Below are positions 50,047-58,679 of a stretch of DNA of 64,000 nucleotides, piece after piece (within the stretch, counting starts at the first letter, position 1; each line of letters begins with the position of its first letter). Source of the stretch: an uncultured Planctomycetales bacterium (GTDB lineage: Bacteria > Planctomycetota > Planctomycetia > Pirellulales > Thermoguttaceae); NCBI GenBank assembly GCA_937889015.1, contig CALARR010000070.1, positions 1 through 64,000 on the forward strand. Direction: 5' to 3'. The notes under the pieces are model-generated. The model searched no databases and had not been told where the DNA came from. It was given only the letters and a program-made list of their open reading frames with translations. The position numbers and the translations under genes were made by a program.

Positions 50047-50925
50047 TCAGGGGGCAGCTTGCTCGGCGACGGGAGGCTGCCCAGCGGCCCAGGCTGTGCC
50101 GCGGCGGAACAACTCGCCCACCGCCGGCGGCTGAAAGGCCTGGGCATTGTGTCCCAGCACGCAATGAAAAACGCGTCCCTTGCCGCAAGGGAGCACGAAG
50201 GCGATCGGGTAATCGCGCTGATCGACCTTGGAACGCGCCGTGGCCAGGATCTCGATGGGCGCTTCGCCGCTCAGGCAGGTGTACAGTTCGTCCTCGGTAT
50301 CAAAGGCGGTCATGCCGCGCATGATGGGATGCTCTGGTTGGGCCACTTCCACGCGAAACGCTCCGCGCGGATCGTGGCCGCGAAGCCTCGGATCCCACAC
50401 GCGCCCGGCGAGTTGCACAAACTCCGGCCAATCCAGCCAGGCTCCGCAGGCAAAATGCACCAGGAACAGCCCCTTGCCCCCTTCGACGGCGCGTTTGAGG
50501 TTCTCGCGTGCCGCCGGGCCTGGGCCGGGCTCCTTCCAGTTCATGAAGTGCAGCCCGATCACGTCGTAACGCGCGATCGCCGCGGAATCGAGGAAGTGCG
50601 GGTCGTCGACCACGCGCACCTCGATCCGCGGATCGGCGCGGAGTTGAGCGGCCAGGGCCGGCGCCGTCTCTTGCCACAGATGGCCCGGATAGTCCACGCC
50701 CGTGACCAGCAGAACCTGGATCGGTTTGCGCACGGCGGCGGGGGGGCCGCCGTTGGGATACACAGGCTTGGCCTTGGGCTCGCCGGCCGACGCCAGGGCC
50801 GACCCGATCGCCAACACACCCAGCAGTCCTAAAACCGGTGCCAGAGCCATTCGGCCATTCTGTCGTGTTGAGCCGCCCAGGCCGGCCGCGGCGCGGTCGG
50901 GACCCATTCTGTGGCGAATCGTCAT
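50047..50925 (-). CDS. ThuA-like (trehalose-utilisation type) exported protein
   Basis: 292 residues from ATG 50925, which has GGAGGA upstream. A signal segment (LAPVLGLLGVLAIGSALASA) is followed by a class-I glutamine-amidotransferase-like ThuA domain: QVLLVTGVDYPGHLWQETAP, ARYDVIGLHFMNWKEPGPGP, VEGGKGLFLVHFACGAWLDW, PEHPIMRGMTAFDTEDELY and KGRVFHCVLGHNAQAF. ThuA domains accompany sugar-catabolic oxidoreductases in many planctomycetes; the reaction is unresolved. Internal ATGs a few codons downstream are alternative starts. Confidence 0.82.
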   Translation of the reverse strand: MTIRHRMGPDRAAAGLGGSTRQNGRMALAPVLGLLGVLAIGSALASAGEPKAKPVYPNGGPPAAVRKPIQVLLVTGVDYPGHLWQETAPALAAQLRADPRIEVRVVDDPHFLDSAAIARYDVIGLHFMNWKEPGPGPAARENLKRAVEGGKGLFLVHFACGAWLDWPEFVQLAGRVWDPRLRGHDPRGAFRVEVAQPEHPIMRGMTAFDTEDELYTCLSGEAPIEILATARSKVDQRDYPIAFVLPCGKGRVFHCVLGHNAQAFQPPAVGELFRRGTAWAAGQPPVAEQAAP

Positions 50926-51011
50926 GAGCTTCCTCCGCCTTGTTGTTGATCTGGCTCGCCGGAAGACGGACAGGGACATGCGTCTGCAATCCGCCTGCCG
51001 TGACCAGTCCG

Positions 51012-52328
51012 CTACAGGATCTTTGTGGCCCCGGGAATAGCGAACACGGGATACTGTCCGTCGTGCTCGGGCTTGACCGGCGGTTCCATGTCCAGCGTGC
51101 AGTCTTCCGCTCGCGGCGCGTAGCAGAAATCGGACTTGTTGACCTGCTCCCAGGTCACTTCCTTGCCGCTGTAGCAGGTCATCTGGCCCATGATGCCCAC
51201 CAGGGTGCTGCGCGCCATGTAGTCGCCGGCATTGACCGGCTTGCCCGAGCGAATGGCGCTGAACAACACGCGGTGTTCTTCGTCGTAGGCGTTCTGGCGG
51301 TCCGTCTTGCCCGCTTCGAAGCGCCACTTGGTCTCGCCGTCGATGGTGCAGCGCGTGACGTTGGCGCGTCCCTTGGCGCCCAGGATGATGCTCGAGCTTT
51401 CGTTGTAGCAGCCGTTCTGCGTGCGGCAGAAGGCGTACATGCGCACGCCGTTCGCATACTCATAGACCACGCCGTGATGGTCGAAGACGTTGCCGTAGAT
51501 TTCGCCGAACGAGGCCGAACGCCCGCCCATCCCGTGGGCCTTCAAGGGCGTCTGTTCGCGCATGGCCCAGGTGGCTCGATCCACGTTATGCACCAGCGAC
51601 TGCGGCACGTCGTCGCCCGACAGCCAGGTGAAGTGATACTGGTTGGCGAGCTGGTATTCGACCTCGTTGCGGTACTGGGGCAGGCGCGGATAGAGGCCGT
51701 AGGGGCCGCGGAGGAAGTTCTCCTCGATGGCCACGATATCCCCGATCGCGCCGTCGTGGATCCGTTGGATCGTTTCCTGATAGCCCTTGTGGTGCCGGCT
51801 TTGCAGGCCGGACATCACGCTGAGCCCCTTCTGCTTGGCCAACTCGCAGGCGGCGACGAGATCCTTGATCCCCTTGGGATCGATGGCGTGCGGTTTCTCC
51901 AGGAAGACGTGCTTGCCGGCTTCGATCGCGGCACGCAGATACAGCGGGTGGAATTTGGCCGAACAGGCGATGAGCACCACGTCGACCGACTGGATGACGT
52001 GCCTGTAGCCGTCGATGCCGGAGAAACAGTGCTCGTCGTCGACTTGGACCTGGTCGGGCTTCTGTTTGCGGAGCGTCTCGCGGCGATTCTGCACGCGCTC
52101 GGCGAAGATGTCGGTCATGGCCACCAGACGCACGCCCGGATCGACATTCATGGCATTCACGGCGGCGCCGGGGGCGCGGCTGCCGCAACCCACGATGCCA
52201 ATCCGGATCACATCGCTCCCCGCGGCGTGGGCACTGCGGCTGAAGGCCAGTTGGCCAAGGGCGGTCGCGGAGACGGCCGCCGCCGAGGATTGGAGAAACT
52301 GGCGGCGGGAACGGAAAGCGACAGGCAT
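51012..52328 (-). CDS. Tat-exported Gfo/Idh/MocA oxidoreductase 2
   Basis: 438 residues. Tat signal FRSRRQFLQSSAAAVSATAL, Rossmann motif IRIGIVGCGSRAPGAAVNAM, VDVVLIACSAKFHPLYLRAA and AGKHVFLEKPHAIDPKGI (the family EKP), then a beta-sheet domain with SGDDVPQSLVHNVDRATWAM. It is the first gene of the operon, about 70 bp downstream of a strong promoter candidate overlapped by a perfect palindrome. It is distinct from the second MocA protein of the operon in length and C-terminus; it may act on the primary sugar. Confidence 0.87.
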   Translation of the reverse strand: MPVAFRSRRQFLQSSAAAVSATALGQLAFSRSAHAAGSDVIRIGIVGCGSRAPGAAVNAMNVDPGVRLVAMTDIFAERVQNRRETLRKQKPDQVQVDDEHCFSGIDGYRHVIQSVDVVLIACSAKFHPLYLRAAIEAGKHVFLEKPHAIDPKGIKDLVAACELAKQKGLSVMSGLQSRHHKGYQETIQRIHDGAIGDIVAIEENFLRGPYGLYPRLPQYRNEVEYQLANQYHFTWLSGDDVPQSLVHNVDRATWAMREQTPLKAHGMGGRSASFGEIYGNVFDHHGVVYEYANGVRMYAFCRTQNGCYNESSSIILGAKGRANVTRCTIDGETKWRFEAGKTDRQNAYDEEHRVLFSAIRSGKPVNAGDYMARSTLVGIMGQMTCYSGKEVTWEQVNKSDFCYAPRAEDCTLDMEPPVKPEHDGQYPVFAIPGATKIL

Positions 52329-52395
52329 GGCGACCTCCGCGGCGAGAGTTCAGGGGCAGCCGACAGTCGACCAGAATCCGACCGCGGCCGGAAAC

Positions 52396-52409
52396 ATACT
52401 CGCGAGTAT
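52396..52409. promoter_or_regulatory. Operator-like perfect palindrome
   Basis: ATACTCGCGAGTAT, a 14-bp perfect palindrome overlapping the -10 box of the oxidoreductase operon; a likely repressor site by position. Confidence 0.6.
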
Positions 52410-52432
52410 AGTCGTTTGCGGGCGCGCGTCAA
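52405..52432 (-). promoter_or_regulatory. Sigma-70-like promoter of the oxidoreductase operon
   Basis: On the minus strand: TTGACG, 16-nt spacer, TATACT, about 70 bp before the first start codon. Confidence 0.65.
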
Positions 52433-52847
52433 GCAGGTTGTGCCGTTGCGAAAGAGAATGCGTCTGCGCGCAGGCACAACGCGGCTACGCGGCTGGGCCG
52501 CGGGAGAGATCGTGTGCGAGGTGAAGGCCGCCGGGCAAGGCGGGTCACGAAATGCGTGTGCCCAGCAATGCGCGCTCAGAAGGACTTTGCACAACGAACG
52601 GTGCGGATCGCAGCGCGCAACGCAGATTGCCCAAGTTGTGCATGAATGCAACGACCCAAGCAACAAGCAACGCACCGCATGGCGGGCCGGGGTGTTGCTT
52701 CGGCGATCAGGTTTCGTAACCTGCTTTCAGCAAACACGTTACAAGGAGTCAACCGATGCCATGCAATCTAGTGCCGATGGATGGTTTGTTGCATCCATAT
52801 AGGGGGAGTTGGCAGCGGAGCCCTTGGTTCAAGCCTCCCACGGCACT

Positions 52848-52874
52848 GCGGACTTGCGTGCGGAGCAAGTCCGC
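52848..52874. terminator. Strong hairpin downstream of rpsR
   Basis: GCGGACTTGC, 7-nt loop, GCAAGTCCGC: a perfect 10-bp stem about 35 bp past the rpsR stop. No T-tract follows on the minus strand, so it may be a processing or repeat hairpin. Confidence 0.45.
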
Positions 52875-52905
52875 GTAGCCATACCAACGAGTTTGGCTAG
52901 GCCTG

Positions 52906-53187
52906 TTACTCGCCGACATAGGGCAAGAGGGCCATGAATCGGGCGCGTTTGATCGCGGCCGTGATCGCGTGCTGGCTGACGGCGGAAGCCCCGCTCTTGC
53001 GCCGCGAGATGATCTTGCCCTGGCGATTGGTCAGCTTCTTGAGCAGTTCCAAATCCTTGTAGTCGACGAACATCGGCCGTGGGCGCTGGCCGTCGACGTA
53101 GATCGGATCCTTCTTCTTGCCGCGCACCTTGGCCTTGGCTCGGCGCTTGCTCGGCTTGTTGAACTTCATCTGACTGGGCTTGGGCAT
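52906..53187 (-). CDS. rpsR: Ribosomal protein bS18
   Basis: 93 residues of a typical bS18: a basic N-terminus (MKFNKPSKRRAKAKVRGKK), then VDYKDLELLKKLTNRQGKII, SRRKSGASAVSQHAITAAIK and RARFMALLPYV. The motif D-x-x-x-L-x-x-(F/L)-x-x-x-x-G-K-I and the R-A-R-x-(M/L)-A-L-L-P end are diagnostic. It binds bS6 and 16S rRNA in the 30S subunit. Here it is not next to rpsF or rplI. AGGTTGAGAAG precedes the start. Confidence 0.95.
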   Translation of the reverse strand: MPKPSQMKFNKPSKRRAKAKVRGKKKDPIYVDGQRPRPMFVDYKDLELLKKLTNRQGKIISRRKSGASAVSQHAITAAIKRARFMALLPYVGE

Positions 53188-53763
53188 CGCTTCTCAACCT
53201 GTTTGCTTGAAATAAGATACGGCGTGTATTGCAGCGTTGGCGCCACTGCCGATGGCCACGCCGGGTGCGCGCCAAGAGGGGCCAATCCCGTTGATCGCAG
53301 TGCGGTTGGACGCACCCCACAAAAACTACCGTCCATACCAGGGAAACCATCGAGTTTACCGCAATTCCGCCAAAAGACAAGGCATGCCAGCCTCGGGCCC
53401 GGTCTTGTCAAACTGAAAGCGTGCCGAGCGATCCACCCTAAGGTGGTAATCTCGATGCGAGATGGTGATCCAGGGGGCAGCTAGCGCAGGGTGCCAGCGA
53501 GAATGATCCGGCGAGGCTGCTGTTTGGGAGACTGGGAGGGACAAGGAGGCCTGGGGAAGCCGGAGACGGGGCGCGAGGGGCGATCGTGGGCTTTTTCGGA
53601 GAGCGACGAAGGCTTGCCAGGCACGAAAGACGCGGAACTCGCCTTGTTCTAACTTGCCAGTTTGGGTATTTCTACGCCGCTTCGTCGCCCCAGAGGGAGT
53701 GACGGGGCAGCTTTGTTGCCTCTTGGGTTGGATCGATCTGGTCTTCATCCGGAAAGGGCCTGC
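53188..53763. other. Intergenic region between rpsR and bamA
   Basis: Divergent control region. A poor -10 (TATCTT) lies on the minus strand about 30 bp before rpsR. I see no gene, repeat or clear promoter for bamA. Confidence 0.5.
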
Positions 53764-56700
53764 ATGCCCGGCCGCCGATTCTGCTTCGGTCGTGCGCACC
53801 ACGTCGTTTGGGCGTTGGTGACGATGCTGGTCTGCCTGACGGCATGGCCGTCGGCAGGGCAGTCGCCGGCGCGTTCCAGCGGCCTGCCGGGATCGTCGGG
53901 TCCGGCTCTGGGGCCAGCGACGAACGTCCCGGGCGCCGATCTGTCTTCTCTGACTCCGCCCGGAACCCTCCCCCAGATTCCTGATGAAACGGTGGTCGAC
54001 GTACGCGTCGTGGGCAATCAGGCGATTCCCTTGACGAAGATTGTGCCTCACATCCGAACTCGGCCCGGGCGGCCCTTCGATATGGAGGTTGTCGAGGGGG
54101 ACGTACGGCGTCTGACCCAGAGCCGGATGTTCGTGAACGTGAAGACGTATTCCAAGCGCGTGGAGGGGGGGCGCGTGGTGGTGTTCGAGGTGCTCGAACG
54201 GCCGACCATCCATTACGTGCGCTACAAGGGCAACAGCGCCATCAAGCTCAAGACGTTGAAGAAGGAATCGGGTCTGAAGGCGGGCGATGCGTTCGACACG
54301 TATAGCGTGGAAGAGGCACGCCGCAGGCTGGAGGATTACTATCACGAGAAAGGCTATAGCCGGGCGCGCGTCACGTTGGTCGAAGGGGGCAAGCCGACGG
54401 ATCAAGGCGTCGAATTCCTGATCAACGAAGGGCAGAAGCAACGCGTGCTGTGGACCGACTTCGTGGGCAACACGATTGCCAGCGATGACCGTCTGCGAAC
54501 CCAGATCCAATCCAAGCCCGGCTTCCTCTGGCTGTTCAAGGGCGAGGTCGACCGGAAGAAGATCGACGAAGACATCGACAAGCTGACGGCTTACTACCGC
54601 GGTTTGGGGTTCTTCCGGGCGCGCGTGGGGCGCGAGTTGCGCTTCAACGAGGCGCAGAACTGGCTGACGCTGACCTTCGTGATCGACGAAGGACCGCGCT
54701 ACAAGGTCCGCGGCGTGTCGATTGCCGGGAACACGAAATTCAGCAATGACGAGTTGGCGGAGAAGCTGAAACTCAAGTCGGGCGAGTTCTTCAACCAGGC
54801 CATGATGACCAAGGACGTGGCCACCATCCAGGAGACCTACGGGGGCATCGGCTACGTTTTCGCCGACGTGAAGGCCGATCCGCGATTCCTGGAAGAGCCC
54901 GGCGAGTTGGATCTGGTGTACAAGATCAACGAGGGCGATCGCTGCCGCGTGGGTCGGATCAACGTGAACATCGAAGGGGACGCTTCGCGCACGCAGATCA
55001 CCACGATCCTCAATCGCCTATCGCTGCGACCGGGGGATATCGTGGACATTCGCGAGGTCCGCGCCAGCGAGCGACGTTTGCTGGCCTCGGGTTTGTTCCT
55101 CTCGGACCCGGCGGCGGGCGCCAAGCCCAAGATCGCCTTCAGCCCGCCGGAGATGGACAAAGAGGAAGGCGGCCAGAAGAAATCCGAGGTGGCGCGCGAG
55201 CCGGATCGTCCGCGTGGGTTTCGCGGCCAGTCGCCGACGGAATCGCCGGCGGACTATTGGTCGCAGCAGGCGGTCGGGTTTCGCGACGAAGAGCGCGTCT
55301 TGGACCTGACGATCGAGGGGCGACTCGTGCCGCAGCCGGGCCAGGCGGTTCCGATGCCCGCTCCGACCGAGATCTTGCCGAACGAGTCCGGGGAGCCCTC
55401 ATCCGCACCGGCGCGCGCGGGATCGCGGCCGACGATCATTCGCGGGCAGTACACGCCCGACAGCGGCTACTCGATCCCGAACACGCGGCCCTGGTCGGGC
55501 ACACGAAGTTCGACGACCGGTGGCACGGTCTGGGACAGCTATACTCCACCGTCGTCGAGCACGACGAATCCGTGGGCTCCCGCGCCATCTTCTGGATCGG
55601 GCACGGCGGCGGGCGGCTCGACGACGGGACCGATTGTCCAGCCGAGTACGAACCCACCCGGCGTTCAGGCCAATGCACCGCAACCTGCCGCGACGCCGGC
55701 GGCGCCGCAACCCGGTGCGGCAGCGCCTGCTATGGGCGCCGCGCCGGTCCCCGGTTGGCAGCCCGCGGGCAGTCCGGCCACTGCCCAACCGGCCGCAGGC
55801 GCTGCGGCCCCGGGCACCACGAGCACGACAGCCGGAGTGAGCCGCGGCGTAGGCGCGAACGATGTGGGAATCGGGACCACCGCTCCGGCCACCAACGCCA
55901 CGGCGCCGACCCCCATGACGCCGGTCACGGCGATGCCTGCCGCCAGCTACGGCAGCTACCGAGGTCCAACGACCTCCACCACGGCCCAGTCCCAGTCGAC
56001 GATGCAGCCGGTGGCCCAGTCGGGGCCGCAGTTTGCAGCGCCGGCCAACAATCCGCCCGCCTATGCGCCGCCGCCCAGTTCGTCCAGCGGCCCGCCGAGC
56101 AGCCTGGTTCCGGGCAGTCCGCCGCTGTTTTCCAATTCTTCGGTGTTTGCCGCCACCGCCGGCGAGAGCGACTTCAGCCGGCCCATCCCCTTGGACGTGA
56201 TTGCGCGCGAGACCGAGACCGGCCGCTTGATGGTCGGCGTGGGGGTCAACTCGGAAGCGGGTCTGTTGGGATCGGTGGTGATCGACGAGCGGAACTTCGA
56301 CTGGACGCGCTTTCCCAGGAGTTGGGAAGACGTGCGCAGCGGGCGCGCATGGCGCGGAGCGGGGCAGGGCTTCCGCATCGAGGCCGTGCCGGGCACCGAA
56401 CTGCAACGCTACATGATCAACTTCCGCGAGCCCTATCTGTTCAACAGCGAGATCGGGTTGAGCCTCAGCGGATTCTATTACGATCGGCAATACCAGGACT
56501 GGGACGAGAACCGCACCGGCGGCCGGGCAGGCCTGTCCTACCAGTTCAATCATGACTTGTCCGGCATTTTCACCTTCCGCGGCGAACGCGTGACCTTGTC
56601 CGATCCCGCCACGCCCACGCCCCAGGTCCTGCAGGATGCGCTGGGTCACAATGCCTTGTACGGATTCGAGTTCAAACTTGTGCACGACACGCGCGACAGC

Positions 56701-57252
56701 TCGTTCTTGCCCACCGAGGGACACTTGATCGAGTTGGGCATGGAGCAGGTGATCGGCACCTACCAGTATCCGCGCGCCTCGGTCGACCTGCGGCGGCACT
56801 TCACGCTCACGCAGCGTCCCGACGGGTCCGGGCGGCATGTGTTGAGCATGCTCGGCCGCTTTGGCTGGACAGGCGACGACACGCCGATCTACGACCACTA
56901 CTTCGCCGGCGGTTATTCCACGCTCCGCGGTTTCGACTTCCGCGGGGCTTCGCCCAGCGAGATGGGCGTGTTCGTGGGCGGCGAGGCCATGGTCCTGACC
57001 TCCGTCGAGTATATGTTCCCCATCACGGCCGACGACATGTTGCGCGCCGTGGTGTTCTGCGACGTGGGTACGGTCGAACCGCGCCTCGACACCTGGAACA
57101 ACCGCTGGCGCGTCGCGCCCGGCTTCGGTTTGCGGATCACGATTCCCTTCATGGGTCCTGCGCCCATCGCCTTGGATCTGGCGTTCCCGGTGTCGCACGA
57201 GCCTGGCGACGACATCAACAACTTCAGCTTCTTCATCGGTTTCGGCCGCTAG
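53764..57252 (+). CDS. bamA: BamA/Omp85 outer-membrane assembly protein with long linker
   Basis: 1,162 residues, against about 800 in typical BamA. Signal region VVWALVTMLVCLTAWPSA, then POTRA domains (VVDVRVVGNQAIPLTKIVPHI; YVRYKGNSAIKLKTLKKESG; VLWTDFVGNTIASDDRL; VRGVSIAGNTKFSNDELAEK; VGRINVNIEGDASRTQITTI). A linker of about 330 residues rich in Pro, Ala, Ser, Thr and Gly separates them from the 16-strand beta-barrel, whose YSTLRGFDFRG contains the essential RGF motif and which ends FSFFIGFGR. It inserts barrel proteins, likely including the secretin, into the outer membrane. The start at 53764 has GGAAAGG upstream. Confidence 0.9.
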   Translation: MPGRRFCFGRAHHVVWALVTMLVCLTAWPSAGQSPARSSGLPGSSGPALGPATNVPGADLSSLTPPGTLPQIPDETVVDVRVVGNQAIPLTKIVPHIRTRPGRPFDMEVVEGDVRRLTQSRMFVNVKTYSKRVEGGRVVVFEVLERPTIHYVRYKGNSAIKLKTLKKESGLKAGDAFDTYSVEEARRRLEDYYHEKGYSRARVTLVEGGKPTDQGVEFLINEGQKQRVLWTDFVGNTIASDDRLRTQIQSKPGFLWLFKGEVDRKKIDEDIDKLTAYYRGLGFFRARVGRELRFNEAQNWLTLTFVIDEGPRYKVRGVSIAGNTKFSNDELAEKLKLKSGEFFNQAMMTKDVATIQETYGGIGYVFADVKADPRFLEEPGELDLVYKINEGDRCRVGRINVNIEGDASRTQITTILNRLSLRPGDIVDIREVRASERRLLASGLFLSDPAAGAKPKIAFSPPEMDKEEGGQKKSEVAREPDRPRGFRGQSPTESPADYWSQQAVGFRDEERVLDLTIEGRLVPQPGQAVPMPAPTEILPNESGEPSSAPARAGSRPTIIRGQYTPDSGYSIPNTRPWSGTRSSTTGGTVWDSYTPPSSSTTNPWAPAPSSGSGTAAGGSTTGPIVQPSTNPPGVQANAPQPAATPAAPQPGAAAPAMGAAPVPGWQPAGSPATAQPAAGAAAPGTTSTTAGVSRGVGANDVGIGTTAPATNATAPTPMTPVTAMPAASYGSYRGPTTSTTAQSQSTMQPVAQSGPQFAAPANNPPAYAPPPSSSSGPPSSLVPGSPPLFSNSSVFAATAGESDFSRPIPLDVIARETETGRLMVGVGVNSEAGLLGSVVIDERNFDWTRFPRSWEDVRSGRAWRGAGQGFRIEAVPGTELQRYMINFREPYLFNSEIGLSLSGFYYDRQYQDWDENRTGGRAGLSYQFNHDLSGIFTFRGERVTLSDPATPTPQVLQDALGHNALYGFEFKLVHDTRDSSFLPTEGHLIELGMEQVIGTYQYPRASVDLRRHFTLTQRPDGSGRHVLSMLGRFGWTGDDTPIYDHYFAGGYSTLRGFDFRGASPSEMGVFVGGEAMVLTSVEYMFPITADDMLRAVVFCDVGTVEPRLDTWNNRWRVAPGFGLRITIPFMGPAPIALDLAFPVSHEPGDDINNFSFFIGFGR

Positions 57253-57256
57253 TGCC

Positions 57257-57272
57257 GGGCCCTTCAGGGCCC
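57257..57272 (+). terminator. Hairpin after bamA
   Basis: GGGCCCT, 2-nt loop, AGGGCCC: a perfect 7-bp stem starting 5 bp past the stop. No T-tract; the loop is tight. Confidence 0.4.
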
Positions 57273-57280
57273 CGTCCACG

Positions 57281-57388
57281 CCCGAAGCGCAACCAAGCGA
57301 ATAATGCGGCAAGTTGGCCTGAAGCCCGAAGTGCAACCGGGGGAATGAGGCGTGTCGCCCTAAAGCCCGAAGCGCAAGCGAGGGAACA
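57281..57388 (+). repeat. CCCGAAGCGCAAGCGAGGGA direct repeats
   Basis: Three diverged copies of a unit of about 20 bp starting at 57281, 57325 and 57366 (spacing about 42 bp); an inverted version (TTCGCTGGCGCTTCAGGCC) follows near 57407. The 57253-57733 interval holds no gene. Confidence 0.65.
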
Positions 57389-57422
57389 GGGAACAACGAA
57401 CGGCCTTCGCTGGCGCTTCAGG

Positions 57423-57490
57423 CCTGGAACCACCACGGCCCGGGCGAGCGGCCCAGCAAGAACGAACTGCCGACAGGTTTTCGGACCGGC
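57423..57490 (+). repeat. Palindromic repeat, partial copy G
   Basis: Right part well conserved (GAACTGCCGACAGGTTTTCGGACCGG); left end reduced to CCTGGAACC. It lies between bamA and the metallopeptidase gene. Confidence 0.65.
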
Positions 57491-57733
57491 GCGCAAGTAA
57501 TCACTCATACGCCAAGAGGCACGAGACGTTTGGGCTAAGTCTGCCGAGGGAGGCCGAGGTCCGCAATCGCAGGGGATGGCGATCTTCGGTTCCGGCGGTG
57601 GTCTTGCGGCTGCCCGAAAAAAGGCGCATCTCGGTCCACAAAAGTCTCGCGACCGCGTGTGGCACATGGTACAACCGAAGGCGCGCCGGAGGACGCGCCA
57701 GGGGAACCATCGCCGCGTCACGGAGGGAGCAGC

Positions 57734-58342
57734 GTGAATCCATCGCATCGCCAGCAGCGCGAACCGCCACCGAACGGATTTGATTTTACGCACCGCATTC
57801 GCGATCTGTGCGCCGACATGGCCGCGCGGCTTCCCGAGCTGTCGCATGTGGACATGGACCGCGTGGCGATCGGCTTCAGCCAGACGCGGCGCAACGGCGC
57901 GCAGGGGATCTACGCCACCTTGACGCCGCTGCGGTTTGTGGGCGGCCGGCTGGACACGGTCCGCCGGGGGCGGCAATGGGGCGTGCAGCGCCTGTACGAT
58001 GCCACCGGCCGCGAGATGTTGTACATCCTGCGCTTCTACCTGCCGCGGTTCCTCGACCTGCCGTATGCGCAGAAGCTTACGACCGTGGTGCACGAGCTAT
58101 GGCACATCGGTCCGGACTTCGATGGGGACTTGCGACGTTTCAACGGCCGCTGCTACGCCCACAGCTCGTCGCGCAAGAACTTCGATGCCGTGGCCGAGCA
58201 CCTGGCGCGGCGTTGGTTGGAGGCCAATCCGCCGGAGGAGCTGCACGAGTTCCTGCGCCAGGACTACCGGGCCCTGGTGCAAGAACATGGCCGGGTGTTC
58301 GGCTTTCACGTGCGCACGCCCAGGCTGCGGCTGATCGGCTAG
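57734..58342 (+). CDS. Putative zinc metallopeptidase (SprT/HExxH type)
   Basis: 202 residues, no signal peptide. It contains VVHELWHIGPDF (about residue 120), an HExxH zinc-protease motif, followed by a Glu/His-containing region (RNFDAVAEHLARRWLE) that could give the third ligand. The remainder (FDFTHRIRDLCADMAARLPEL, GIYATLTPLRFVGG) fits small SprT-like proteins with a strand-rich start. The GTG at 57734 has GGAGGGAG upstream and is preferred over the ATG at 57659. Substrate unknown. Confidence 0.7.
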   Translation: MNPSHRQQREPPPNGFDFTHRIRDLCADMAARLPELSHVDMDRVAIGFSQTRRNGAQGIYATLTPLRFVGGRLDTVRRGRQWGVQRLYDATGREMLYILRFYLPRFLDLPYAQKLTTVVHELWHIGPDFDGDLRRFNGRCYAHSSSRKNFDAVAEHLARRWLEANPPEELHEFLRQDYRALVQEHGRVFGFHVRTPRLRLIG

Positions 58343-58679
58343 GGCCGTCGTTAGACGCTGACAATTGCCGCTGTATCTCACGGCTGCTATCGTGAGGGCT
58401 CCGGCCCGACCTCTGCGGAAGGAGTTGGCCGGTCCGGCCGAGTCTTGCCACCCGGCCGACATGGTGGCCGGCGCCTTGGGTTATCGGGGCCACAGCCGTG
58501 TGGCGGCAGCGGTGGAATGCATCGCATCCGGCAACGAGCGATTGCAGAAGAACTCGCGGCCTTGATGCGAGAAGCCGAGCCCCGAGAATCGTTCCACATG
58601 CGATATAGGCATACTGGCCCCTGGAATTTCATGATTGGGCGGAGAGATACCGTGTTGTGTGAGAACGAGTACTGGATTG
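58343..58679. other. Intergenic region, possible gene debris
   Basis: On the plus strand a short frame (about 58517-58680: MHRIRQRAIAEELAALMREA, then HTGPWNFMIGRR) looks protein-like but is too short and unanchored to call. Confidence 0.35.

Larger units (their letters stand above)
52329..52905. other. Intergenic region with operon promoter
   Basis: No gene seen. It contains the promoter/palindrome at 52396-52432 for the oxidoreductase operon and a strong hairpin at 52848-52874 past rpsR. 52450-52800 is featureless to me. Confidence 0.6.

Noticed and set aside
53356..54510. 384-residue minus-strand frame opposite the 5' end of bamA
   Set aside because: Overlaps clear POTRA-coding sequence; no motif or start signal.
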